Positions 1 to 7,683 of a stretch of DNA of 60,739 nt are shown here, piece after piece (positions within the stretch are counted from its first letter, which is position 1; each line of letters begins with the position of its first letter). This DNA comes from Pseudomonas sp. KK4. GTDB taxonomy: Bacteria > Pseudomonadota > Gammaproteobacteria > Pseudomonadales > Pseudomonadaceae. A program made the position numbers and the translations under genes. The notes below the pieces were generated by a model. That model was given only the letters and a program-made list of their open reading frames with translations. It was not told where the DNA came from and ran no database searches. The DNA lies in assembly GCF_001984065.1 (NCBI RefSeq), contig NZ_LYVP01000027.1, forward strand, positions 1 through 60,739. The letters are read 5' to 3'.

Positions 1-773
1 GGGTGGGGGGGCTCGAGTTTCGTTCAGGTGATCGGACTGTGCTTATTTGCAAAAAGTATGTTCAACATCAAGCAGTCTGCAAAGTAGAAGTGATCGGCGC
101 TGAATCAATCTTGCCTGCCTTAAGCGGAAACCTGCCCAGCTAGAGGATAAGGTTTAGTAGCTGACCCGATTGCGTCCGGTTGCGCGTTCTTTTCGTTGAC
201 AAGGCGCCGGAATCCCAACGTAGCAAGCCTTGATGGGGCTACGACAGCCGGGTGGTTGCCTCCAGCGAATGGGCTGCAGGCACCAATCTCCTGTTGAGAA
301 GGCTCATACATGGATGCTCAAGCACCTGGGCTACAGATTGATGGTCGGGAATGGTTGATGTTACTTTGATGGCTCAAGGATAAAGCACCCGATTGTTTTG
401 CAAATGATTTTTTTGTCTCTCGTCGGCGCATGAGTTATTAATTCCGGATACTCCCTGTAGAATGGCTGGCACAATATCTCACCGTATTCGGCAGTGCGTC
501 CTGTTCTAATCTGACCTTGCATTTCTTCCAAAAAAGGTCTTTCTTTGCCAGCTGTTCCAATGGTGGAGGCTGAGAAAGCAGTGCCCGATTGGGGCGGCTG
601 CACATTGAGGAGGCACGTTGGGGCGGGGTCGATAAACATGGATGGGGATTGAGCTGAATCTTTGCATCCGCTTTAAGCAAAATCGCGCTGATTACGATGC
701 CAAACGACTGGATACATAACTGAGCCTCACTTGCTGGCCCATCTGCCAGAAGGGGGGGATTAAGGAATAGAGC
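1..773. other. Left-edge intergenic region, no recognised gene
   Basis: No coding region can be supported here. Two plus-strand frames are open from the window edge, one stopping at 85-87 and one at 141-143, so the tail of an upstream gene may be present, but neither encodes a sequence I recognise. Minus-strand frames between 120 and 680 are low-complexity-free but unlike any known protein. The stretch presumably holds the promoter of the O-antigen operon that begins at 774; I saw no clear JUMPstart/ops element. Confidence 0.5.
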
Positions 774-2216
774 ATGGAACTGATTCCCGTAATTTTGTCT
801 GGTGGAGTGGGTAGCCGGTTATGGCCGGTATCTCGAGAGGCCCATCCGAAGCCGTTCATGGAGCTGCCAGATGGCCAGAATCTGATCCAGAAAACCTTCC
901 TTCGCGCAGCGCGCCTGGAAGGTGTCGTAGAGATTCTTACGGTGACCAATCGCGAGCTCCTGTTCAAGACTGAAGACGAATACAGTGCAGTCAACAAGGC
1001 CAAGCTTGCTCAAGGTTTTATTCTAGAGCCTTTCGGTCGCAATACTGCGGCCGCCGTCGCCGCCGCAGCGCTTCAGTTGGAAGCCACCCATGGCCCTGAC
1101 GCCCAAATGCTGGTGTTAGCTGCCGATCATCTGATTAAAGATGAAGAAGCTTTTGCCGCCGCGGTCGCTAACGCCATGGCGCTGGCCGCCGAAGGTTGGC
1201 TGGTCACGTTCGGCATTCAGCCAACCTACGCAGAAACCGGTTTTGGGTACATTGAGGCGCAAAAAGCCGCACCATTGAAAGGTGGGCTCAAAGTGGCCCG
1301 TTTCGTCGAAAAGCCGGATCTTGATACCGCTCAGGCCTATGTCAGTGCCGGTAATTATTACTGGAACTCCGGTATGTTCTGCTTCCGCGTGGGCACAGTT
1401 CTCGACGAACTGCGCGAACATGCTCCGGACGTCGTAGCCGCCGTGAGCAAGACCATCGAGCAATCACGGCAGACATCATCTTCCAAGTATCGTTGCCTCA
1501 CGCTCAATGCCGATGCATTTGGCGAGGTACCCGATATTTCCATCGACTATGCGTTGATGGAGCGTTCGAGCAAAGTTGCCACCATTCCTTGTGATATTGG
1601 ATGGAGCGATATTGGCTCTTGGAATGCAGTCAGTGAATTGACTGATCCTGACGAGAACGGCAACCGATTTGAAGGCGAAGTGCTTTCTCATGGATCTCGT
1701 AACAACTATGTAAACAGCGAAGGTCGTCTGACGGCTTTGGTGGGTGTTGAAGATCTGTTGGTGATCGATACGCCCGACGCGGTGATGATTGCTCACAAAG
1801 ATCATGCTCAAGACGTCAAACACATTGTCAACCAGTTAAAAGCATGTAGCCATACAGTCCATCTGCTGCATCGTACCGTGCATCGCCCATGGGGCACTTA
1901 CACCACGCTTGAGAACGGCGAGCGATTCAAAATCAAGCGCATTGTGGTGAAACCAAAGGCCTCCTTGTCCCTGCAGATGCACCATCATCGTAGTGAGCAT
2001 TGGATTGTCGTCAGTGGAACGGCAGTTGTCATCAACGACAAGCAGGAGCTGATGCTTCACACCAACGAGTCAACTTTCATACGTGCTGGTCATCAGCACC
2101 GCCTGATGAACCCAGGGGTCATAGATCTGGTGCTCATCGAGGTGCAAAGTGGCGACTACCTGGGCGAGGACGACATCGTGCGTTTTGAAGATAATTACGG
2201 TCGAACAGACGCGTAA
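774..2216 (+). CDS. manC: Mannose-1-phosphate guanylyltransferase / mannose-6-phosphate isomerase (type II PMI-GMP)
   Basis: This 480-residue bifunctional cytoplasmic enzyme isomerises fructose-6-phosphate to mannose-6-phosphate and joins mannose-1-phosphate to GTP to give GDP-mannose. The N-terminal nucleotidyltransferase domain shows the pyrophosphorylase signature GGVGSRLWPVSRE at residues 10-22 and the sugar-binding FVEKP at 177-181. The C-terminal cupin carries the zinc-binding isomerase motif QMHHHRSEHW at 401-410. Length matches AlgA, WbpW and PslB of Pseudomonas. An AAGGAA ribosome site lies about 8 bases before the ATG. It opens the O-antigen cluster and feeds manB, gmd and per downstream. 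Which of the paralogous names is best cannot be told without a tree. Confidence 0.95.
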   Translation: MELIPVILSGGVGSRLWPVSREAHPKPFMELPDGQNLIQKTFLRAARLEGVVEILTVTNRELLFKTEDEYSAVNKAKLAQGFILEPFGRNTAAAVAAAALQLEATHGPDAQMLVLAADHLIKDEEAFAAAVANAMALAAEGWLVTFGIQPTYAETGFGYIEAQKAAPLKGGLKVARFVEKPDLDTAQAYVSAGNYYWNSGMFCFRVGTVLDELREHAPDVVAAVSKTIEQSRQTSSSKYRCLTLNADAFGEVPDISIDYALMERSSKVATIPCDIGWSDIGSWNAVSELTDPDENGNRFEGEVLSHGSRNNYVNSEGRLTALVGVEDLLVIDTPDAVMIAHKDHAQDVKHIVNQLKACSHTVHLLHRTVHRPWGTYTTLENGERFKIKRIVVKPKASLSLQMHHHRSEHWIVVSGTAVVINDKQELMLHTNESTFIRAGHQHRLMNPGVIDLVLIEVQSGDYLGEDDIVRFEDNYGRTDA

Positions 2217-2365
2217 CAGCTTCTTGGTCATCGCGAGACAGTTAGGTGAATATCACTGAGCTGGCTTTTCTGTATTTTGCTCAAGCTTGATTAATTTCCA
2301 TCCTTAAGCGTCGTCGGAGGTGTCTTTCGGCTTCGACGGCGCACATACCTCAGCAAGAGAGCGGT

Positions 2366-3739
2366 ATGCACACCCCTATCAAAACCCAGTGTTTCAAAGC
2401 TTATGACATTCGTGGCCAGGTACCTTCGGATCTGAACGAAGATGTTGCGTACAGGATAGGTCGGGCGATGGTTGTTGAGTTGCAGGCCAGGAACATTGTG
2501 CTCGGGCGGGATATGAGACTCGAAAGCCCCATGCTGGCGGAGTCGATGGCTCGCGGACTGCGTGAGGCCGGTGCGAATGTCATCGATATTGGGTTATGTG
2601 GCACTGAAGAAGTCTATTTCGCAACAAGTGATCTGAAAGCGGATGGTGGTGTGATGATCACCGCGAGTCACAATCCCAAGGGCTACAACGGGATGAAGCT
2701 TGTCAAGGCGGAGTCCCGGCCTATCAGTGGCGATACCGGGCTCAATGCCATTCGCGATCGCGTGGAAAGTGGTGATCTGGGGGCTCTGGCACCCACTGTC
2801 GGTGAGGTTCGATTTGAACAGGATAAGACCAGGTACATCGCTCATCTGCTCACCTACGTCAATGTTGCTGATTTGAAACCCCTGAAAATTCTTGCGGACC
2901 CGGGCAATGGCGCGGCCGGTCCTGTGTTACAAGCATTGATTCCGATGCTGCCATTTGAATGGGTAGTGATCAATGCCGAACCAGACGGAAACTTTCCAAA
3001 GGGAGTGCCCAATCCGCTTCTTCCAGAAAACCGCAATCTTACTCGGCAAGCGCTGCTGGAAAATGACTGTGACCTCGGGTTGGCTTGGGATGGTGATTTC
3101 GATCGTTGCTTCTTTTTTGATCAGCATGGGCGCTTTATCGAGGGGTATTATTTGGTGGGGCTGCTGGCCGAAATGTTGCTCCTGCAGAACCCAGGCTCCC
3201 GAATCATCCATGACCCTCGCTTGACCTGGAACACCATAGATCAGGTTCGATTGGCGGGTGGGGTTTCAGTACAATGCAAAACAGGACACGCCTTCATAAA
3301 AGAACGCATGCGTCTGGAAGATGCAATCTACGGTGGCGAGATGAGTGCTCATCATTATTTCCGCGATTTCGCCTATTGCGACAGCGGCATGATTCCCTGG
3401 TTACTGGTAACTGCACTGATGTCTGTCTCTGGGAAACAGCTATCGCAACTGGTTGATGAGCGCATTGCCGCCTACCCATGCAGTGGCGAGATCAACTATC
3501 GGGTGAGCGACGTAGCTGCAGCGCTGGATGGAGTCTTGGAGCATTTTCTACCGCATGCGCCTCAGGTTGATAAAACAGATGGGATCGGGCTGGACTTTCC
3601 TGACTGGCGGTTCAATCTCCGGGGCTCCAACACTGAGCCTTTGTTGCGGTTGAATGTGGAGAGCAGAAGAGATCCAACGCTGGTCGCGTTGAAAGTCAAA
3701 GAAATTGAGGGACTGCTGAACAGTAAATTTATGGAATGA
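2366..3739 (+). CDS. manB: Phosphomannomutase
   Basis: A 457-residue alpha-D-phosphohexomutase that interconverts mannose-6-phosphate and mannose-1-phosphate, the substrate of the upstream ManC. The active-site phosphoserine is Ser101 in the TASHNP motif, the magnesium loop DGDFDR is at 242-247, the sugar-binding GGEMSAHHYF lies in domain 3 and the phosphate-binding RGSNTEP is near the C terminus. It looks more like the CpsG/RfbK type dedicated to polysaccharide clusters than the longer AlgC, though dual phosphoglucomutase activity is possible. It lies 149 bases after manC with no visible terminator between them, so both are probably in one operon. Confidence 0.93.
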   Translation: MHTPIKTQCFKAYDIRGQVPSDLNEDVAYRIGRAMVVELQARNIVLGRDMRLESPMLAESMARGLREAGANVIDIGLCGTEEVYFATSDLKADGGVMITASHNPKGYNGMKLVKAESRPISGDTGLNAIRDRVESGDLGALAPTVGEVRFEQDKTRYIAHLLTYVNVADLKPLKILADPGNGAAGPVLQALIPMLPFEWVVINAEPDGNFPKGVPNPLLPENRNLTRQALLENDCDLGLAWDGDFDRCFFFDQHGRFIEGYYLVGLLAEMLLLQNPGSRIIHDPRLTWNTIDQVRLAGGVSVQCKTGHAFIKERMRLEDAIYGGEMSAHHYFRDFAYCDSGMIPWLLVTALMSVSGKQLSQLVDERIAAYPCSGEINYRVSDVAAALDGVLEHFLPHAPQVDKTDGIGLDFPDWRFNLRGSNTEPLLRLNVESRRDPTLVALKVKEIEGLLNSKFME

Positions 3740-3841
3740 AAAAAACGGGTTTCACCTCCAGATGGAGAGTGAGGGGCAGCAACAAGTTGACTCTCTTATA
3801 GAGACTTACTGTTCGATTGATTAATTTAAATTGGTGAAAAA

Positions 3842-4936
3842 ATGAGCGACAAGAAAGTAGCGTTGATTACGGGTATTACGGGTCAGGATGGTGCGTACCT
3901 TGCTGAGTTTCTGCTTAAAAAAGGTTACTCGGTGCACGGCATCAAGCGTCGCGCTTCCCTGTTCAATACTCATCGTATTGACCATCTCTACCATGACCCG
4001 CACAACCAAGGCTATGATCTGAAGCTGCATTATGGCGACCTCACCGATTCGAGCAGCCTGATCCGCATCGTGCAGGAAGTACAACCAGACGAGGTCTACA
4101 ACCTCGGCGCGCAGAGCCACGTTGCCGTTTCCTTCGAATCACCAGAATATACGGCCGACACTGATGCGATGGGTACCTTGCGCATCCTTGAAGCAATCCG
4201 CATCGCTGGTCTTGAGAAAAAGACCAAGTTCTATCAGGCTTCCACATCCGAACTGTACGGCTTGGTTCAGGAAATTCCTCAGAAAGAATCCACGCCTTTC
4301 TATCCGCGCTCGCCTTATGCTGTTGCCAAGATGTACGCCTACTGGATCACCGTGAACTATCGCGAGTCCTATGGCATGTATGCCTGCAACGGCATTCTCT
4401 TTAACCACGAATCGCCGATCCGCGGTGAAACCTTCGTTACCCGCAAGATCACCCGCGCCTTGGCACGAATTAATGTTGGTCTGCAAGATTGCCTGTACCT
4501 CGGGAACATGGATGCCCTGCGTGACTGGGGCCATGCCCGTGATTACGTCGAAATGCAATGGCTCATGCTGCAACAGGACACACCAGAAGATTTCGTGATT
4601 GCCACCGGCGAACAGCATTCCGTTCGAGAATTTGTAGAAGTTGCAGCAAATGAAGCCGGTATCAAGATTCGTTGGGAAGGTACGGGTGTAGACGAAAAAG
4701 GCTACGACGTCGAAACCAACAAATGTATCGTCGCTGTCGACCCTCGTTACTTCCGTCCGGCCGAAGTTGAAACGTTGTTGGGTGACCCAAGCAAAGCCAA
4801 AGCAAAATTGGGCTGGGAGCCAACTACTTCTTTTACCGAACTGGTAGAAGAAATGATGCGTGAAGACATGAGTGAAGCCAAACGCGACAAACTGGTCGCT
4901 GAGCACGGCTTTAAATACTTCAAAGGCCAAGAGTAA
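3842..4936 (+). CDS. gmd: GDP-mannose 4,6-dehydratase
   Basis: An extended short-chain dehydrogenase of 364 residues that converts GDP-D-mannose to GDP-4-keto-6-deoxy-D-mannose with tightly bound NADP. The Rossmann motif TGITGQDG is at residues 10-17, the catalytic Tyr159-x3-Lys163 lies in YAVAK, and the family motif [17 protein letters not shown] is present. The neighbouring aminotransferase is of the GDP-perosamine synthase type, so the keto-sugar is most likely destined for D-perosamine rather than rhamnose or fucose. Only 10 bases separate it from per. Confidence 0.96.
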   Translation: MSDKKVALITGITGQDGAYLAEFLLKKGYSVHGIKRRASLFNTHRIDHLYHDPHNQGYDLKLHYGDLTDSSSLIRIVQEVQPDEVYNLGAQSHVAVSFESPEYTADTDAMGTLRILEAIRIAGLEKKTKFYQASTSELYGLVQEIPQKESTPFYPRSPYAVAKMYAYWITVNYRESYGMYACNGILFNHESPIRGETFVTRKITRALARINVGLQDCLYLGNMDALRDWGHARDYVEMQWLMLQQDTPEDFVIATGEQHSVREFVEVAANEAGIKIRWEGTGVDEKGYDVETNKCIVAVDPRYFRPAEVETLLGDPSKAKAKLGWEPTTSFTELVEEMMREDMSEAKRDKLVAEHGFKYFKGQE

Positions 4937-4946
4937 GGGGGCGCGG

Positions 4947-6032
4947 ATGATTCCGGTATATCAGCCCTTCTTGGGCGGCCGCGAAAAGGAATACGTAAAC
5001 CAGTGTCTTGATTCGACCTGGATTTCCTCTCGTGGTGAGTTTATTTCCCGTTTTGAGAGCGAGTTCGCCAACTATATTGGGGCAGAACACGCTACCACTG
5101 TGAGCAACGGCACCGTCGCACTACACCTGGCAATGGCGGCATTGGGTCTAGGGCCTGGTGACGAAGTGATTGTTCCGACGCTGACCTACGTCGCGTCGGT
5201 CAACACCATCATGCAGACTGGTGCGAGCGTCGTTTACGCAGAATCCCTAGCCGATACCTGGAACGTCAGCGTTTCGGATATTCGTAGCCGTATCACGCCG
5301 AAAACCAAGGCAATCATGGTCGTGCATTTATACGGCTTGAGTTGCGATATGGATGAGGTCGTCGCACTTTGCAAAGAGCACAACCTACTACTGATTGAAG
5401 ACTGTGCGGAGGCTTTTGGCTCCCTGTACAAAGATCAGCATGTTGGAACTTTTGGTGATGTCGCTACCTTCAGTTTCTTTGGCAACAAAACCATTACTAC
5501 CGGTGAGGGTGGGATGGTAGTTTGCAAGAACAAGGAAATTCACGATCGAGCCTGCCACCTGAAAAGCCAAGGCGTGTCCAAGACCCGTGAGTACTGGCAT
5601 GACGAGTTGGCGTACAACTACCGAATGACCAACATCTGTGCCGCCATTGGCCTCGCTCAATTGGAACGTGCTGACGAGATCATCGCACTCAAGCGGCAGG
5701 TCGCAGACTGGTACCGTGAAGCACTCGAAGGGCTTCCATTGCAGATGCACGCAGAGCAGCCAGGAACCCGTCACTCCTATTGGATGTGCTCGGTGGTGCT
5801 GGATGACGCGAGCCAGCGTCAGGCATTGCGTGATCATTTGAAGAGCAAGGGCGTCGAAACACGTCCGCTATTTGCTCCAGCTAACACCATGCCACATTGC
5901 AAGACGGATGAAACCTTTCCGGTCGCGCAGGACCTTAGCTCTCGAGGGATGAACCTTCCGAGCTATCCGACGCTGACTCGTGAACAGGTACAGCAAGTAG
6001 TAGACGAAATTCGATCTTACTTTGCCAGCTGA
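4947..6032 (+). CDS. per: GDP-perosamine synthase (DegT/DnrJ/EryC1 aminotransferase)
   Basis: A 361-residue PLP-dependent sugar aminotransferase predicted to turn GDP-4-keto-6-deoxymannose into GDP-D-perosamine with glutamate as amino donor. The PLP-binding lysine is Lys181 in FFGNKTITTGEGG, so it is an aminotransferase and not a ColD-type 3-dehydratase, which has histidine there. The start MIPVYQP and the stretch LDSTWISS closely recall the Per/RfbE proteins of Escherichia coli O157 and Vibrio cholerae as I remember them. I chose the ATG at 4947, preceded by AAGGGGGCG; an in-frame upstream extension would overlap gmd and lacks family sequence. The pairing with gmd supports the assignment. 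Confidence 0.92.
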   Translation: MIPVYQPFLGGREKEYVNQCLDSTWISSRGEFISRFESEFANYIGAEHATTVSNGTVALHLAMAALGLGPGDEVIVPTLTYVASVNTIMQTGASVVYAESLADTWNVSVSDIRSRITPKTKAIMVVHLYGLSCDMDEVVALCKEHNLLLIEDCAEAFGSLYKDQHVGTFGDVATFSFFGNKTITTGEGGMVVCKNKEIHDRACHLKSQGVSKTREYWHDELAYNYRMTNICAAIGLAQLERADEIIALKRQVADWYREALEGLPLQMHAEQPGTRHSYWMCSVVLDDASQRQALRDHLKSKGVETRPLFAPANTMPHCKTDETFPVAQDLSSRGMNLPSYPTLTREQVQQVVDEIRSYFAS

Positions 6033-6042
6033 TGTTGCTTTG

Positions 6043-6070
6043 GAATTGAGGTTGGAGACAGCCTCAATTC
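6043..6070 (+). promoter_or_regulatory. Hairpin upstream of wzm
   Basis: Nine-base arms GAATTGAGG (6043-6051) and CCTCAATTC (6062-6070) are perfectly complementary around a 10-base loop. There is no U-tract, so it is not a classic terminator. It lies just after per and 26 bases before a 12-codon ORF that leads into wzm, so it could be an mRNA stability or attenuation element. The function is unproven. Confidence 0.4.
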
Positions 6071-6095
6071 TCATAAAATTCAAAGAGGACAATTA

Positions 6096-6134
6096 ATGTC
6101 CAGGCTTTCGAATTTAATTATTCAGGGGAAGTAA
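6096..6134 (+). CDS. Possible 12-codon leader ORF in front of wzm
   Basis: The ATG at 6096 has a good Shine-Dalgarno (GAGG at 6085-6088) and opens a 12-codon frame reading MSRLSNLIIQGK. Its TAA shares a base with the wzm ATG (TAATG at 6132-6136), the arrangement used for translational coupling. It may be a leader that sets wzm translation; it may equally be chance. It has no recognisable homology. Confidence 0.3.
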   Translation: MSRLSNLIIQGK

Positions 6135-6916
6135 TGTTTTCGTATTTTTCTCGCGTTTGGGCTGCCCGATATTTTTGGGTGCATCTGGCTTTAGCCGATT
6201 TGCGCTCCCGCTGGCGCAGATCGTTCATGGGGGTGACCTGGTCAATTATTCAGCCCCTGGGTATGACGTTACTCCTGACACTGGTATTCAGCCGACTGTT
6301 CAATACCGATGTCTTGACCTACGCTCCCTATGTTCTCTCCGGAATTATTGTATGGGAGTTCATTTCCGCTAATACAATCGGCGGCTCACTGTCTTTCGTT
6401 CAAGCAGATGCCTACATTAAGCAATGTAATCATCCCTTGGCTATTTATACCCTGCGAACTGTGCTTGGTAGTTCGATTGTGCTCATGCTCGCCAGCGTTT
6501 CCCTCTTTGTGTGGGTTGCGATCATGATGCCGCAGAATTTCGGATGGAGTTGGCTAGCGACTTTGACAATATTTCCTGTCGTCGCATTGATAGCATGGCC
6601 TGTGTCCACACTTCTGTCCTATATCAGTACTCGCTTTCGTGATGTGCCCCATGCACTTGGACTTGTAATGCAATCATTATGGTTCGTATCCCCCGTCTAC
6701 TTTGAAGCGAAAATGTTTCAAAACGGTGGGCTCCACGCCTTGGTCGACTACAACCCGATTTACCACATTCTTCAGTTGTTCAGGGCACCGCTGCTGCAGG
6801 GCGAATGGCCGACGCTTGCCAATTACACGTTTAGTTTGGGCACCGCTTTGTTCTTTGGGCTGATCACGATGTACGTGGGCTACAAAGCCGAGCGGAAGGT
6901 GATTTTTTACCTATGA
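6134..6916 (+). CDS. wzm: O-antigen ABC transporter permease Wzm
   Basis: A 260-residue inner-membrane protein of the ABC-2 family with about six transmembrane segments. It opens with the amphipathic stretch typical of Wzm (ADLRSRWRRSFMGVTW) and ends with the charged tail KAERKVIFYL. Two Wzm with two Wzt export undecaprenyl-diphosphate-linked polymer to the periplasm. It overlaps wzt by 4 bases (ATGA), as is usual for this pair. Its presence, with no wzx or wzy in the window, indicates an ABC-dependent assembly route. Confidence 0.92.
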   Translation: MFSYFSRVWAARYFWVHLALADLRSRWRRSFMGVTWSIIQPLGMTLLLTLVFSRLFNTDVLTYAPYVLSGIIVWEFISANTIGGSLSFVQADAYIKQCNHPLAIYTLRTVLGSSIVLMLASVSLFVWVAIMMPQNFGWSWLATLTIFPVVALIAWPVSTLLSYISTRFRDVPHALGLVMQSLWFVSPVYFEAKMFQNGGLHALVDYNPIYHILQLFRAPLLQGEWPTLANYTFSLGTALFFGLITMYVGYKAERKVIFYL

Positions 6917-7683
6917 GAACGAACAAAATCAATCAGATCAATGTCAAGAACGTCAATCTTCATTATGCATCTGCGGCTTATAAAGAGCGTTCACTGAAGT
7001 CATTGATGGCAAATATGTTCTCGAAAAAGCAAGCTACCCAGCATGTAGCCGATATTCACGCGCTCAAGAACATAAACGTTCGAATCGTAAGCGGGGAGAG
7101 GGTCGGGTTACTGGGGCACAATGGCGCAGGGAAAAGTACGTTCCTGAAGACTGTGGCCGGTTTGTACCCCATCTCCAGTGGCGAACTGGTAGTAGAGGGG
7201 CAGGTTCGTTCTTTGTTTGACTTGAGCCTGGGTTTCGAACCAGATGCGACGGGGCGTGAGAATATTCTTTATCGCGGCTTGTTATTGGGCCTGTCCCCAA
7301 AGTTCATGCGAGAAAAAATTGATGAAATAGTAGCCTTCGCCGATCTTGGCGAGTTCATCGATTACCCGATAAAAACCTACTCGGCCGGGATGCAAGTACG
7401 CCTGGCGTTTGCAATTTCAACCACTGTCGGCGGAGATATTTTGCTGCTGGACGAAGTGATCGGTGCGGGTGATGCAAATTTCATGGCGAAGGCCAAAGTA
7501 CGCATTACCAGCCTGATTGAGAAAGCTGAAATTCTCGTGTTGGCATCTCATGACTTTGGAGCTTTGCAATCCATTTGTACTCGTGGATTGGTGTTCCACC
7601 ATGGTGAACTGTTGTATGACGGTGACATATCTAGCGCTATAGCTGAATACAAAAAGATAAATGGACTAGCTGATGCGAACTAA
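6913..7683 (+). CDS. wzt: O-antigen ABC transporter ATP-binding protein Wzt (short form)
   Basis: A 256-residue ATPase with Walker A GHNGAGKST at 68-76, ABC signature YSAGM at 156-160 and Walker B ILLLDE ending at Glu181. It powers polymer export through Wzm. It stops soon after the nucleotide-binding domain, whereas the Wzt of E. coli O8/O9a and of the P. aeruginosa common antigen exceed 400 residues because of a C-terminal carbohydrate-binding domain that reads the chain terminus. Its absence suggests export not coupled to a capped end. The last 11 bases overlap the following glycosyltransferase gene. Confidence 0.93.
   Translation: MRTNKINQINVKNVNLHYASAAYKERSLKSLMANMFSKKQATQHVADIHALKNINVRIVSGERVGLLGHNGAGKSTFLKTVAGLYPISSGELVVEGQVRSLFDLSLGFEPDATGRENILYRGLLLGLSPKFMREKIDEIVAFADLGEFIDYPIKTYSAGMQVRLAFAISTTVGGDILLLDEVIGAGDANFMAKAKVRITSLIEKAEILVLASHDFGALQSICTRGLVFHHGELLYDGDISSAIAEYKKINGLADAN

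Noticed and set aside
361..680. Two overlapping minus-strand frames in the left-edge gap
   Set aside because: No family resemblance, no ribosome site, and they overlap each other.
4947..6032. Possible ColD-type GDP-4-keto-6-deoxymannose 3-dehydratase
   Set aside because: The PLP lysine is present (Lys181); ColD enzymes have histidine at this place.
6043..6070. Rho-independent terminator between per and wzm
   Set aside because: The hairpin is good but no run of T follows, so it was listed as a possible leader element.
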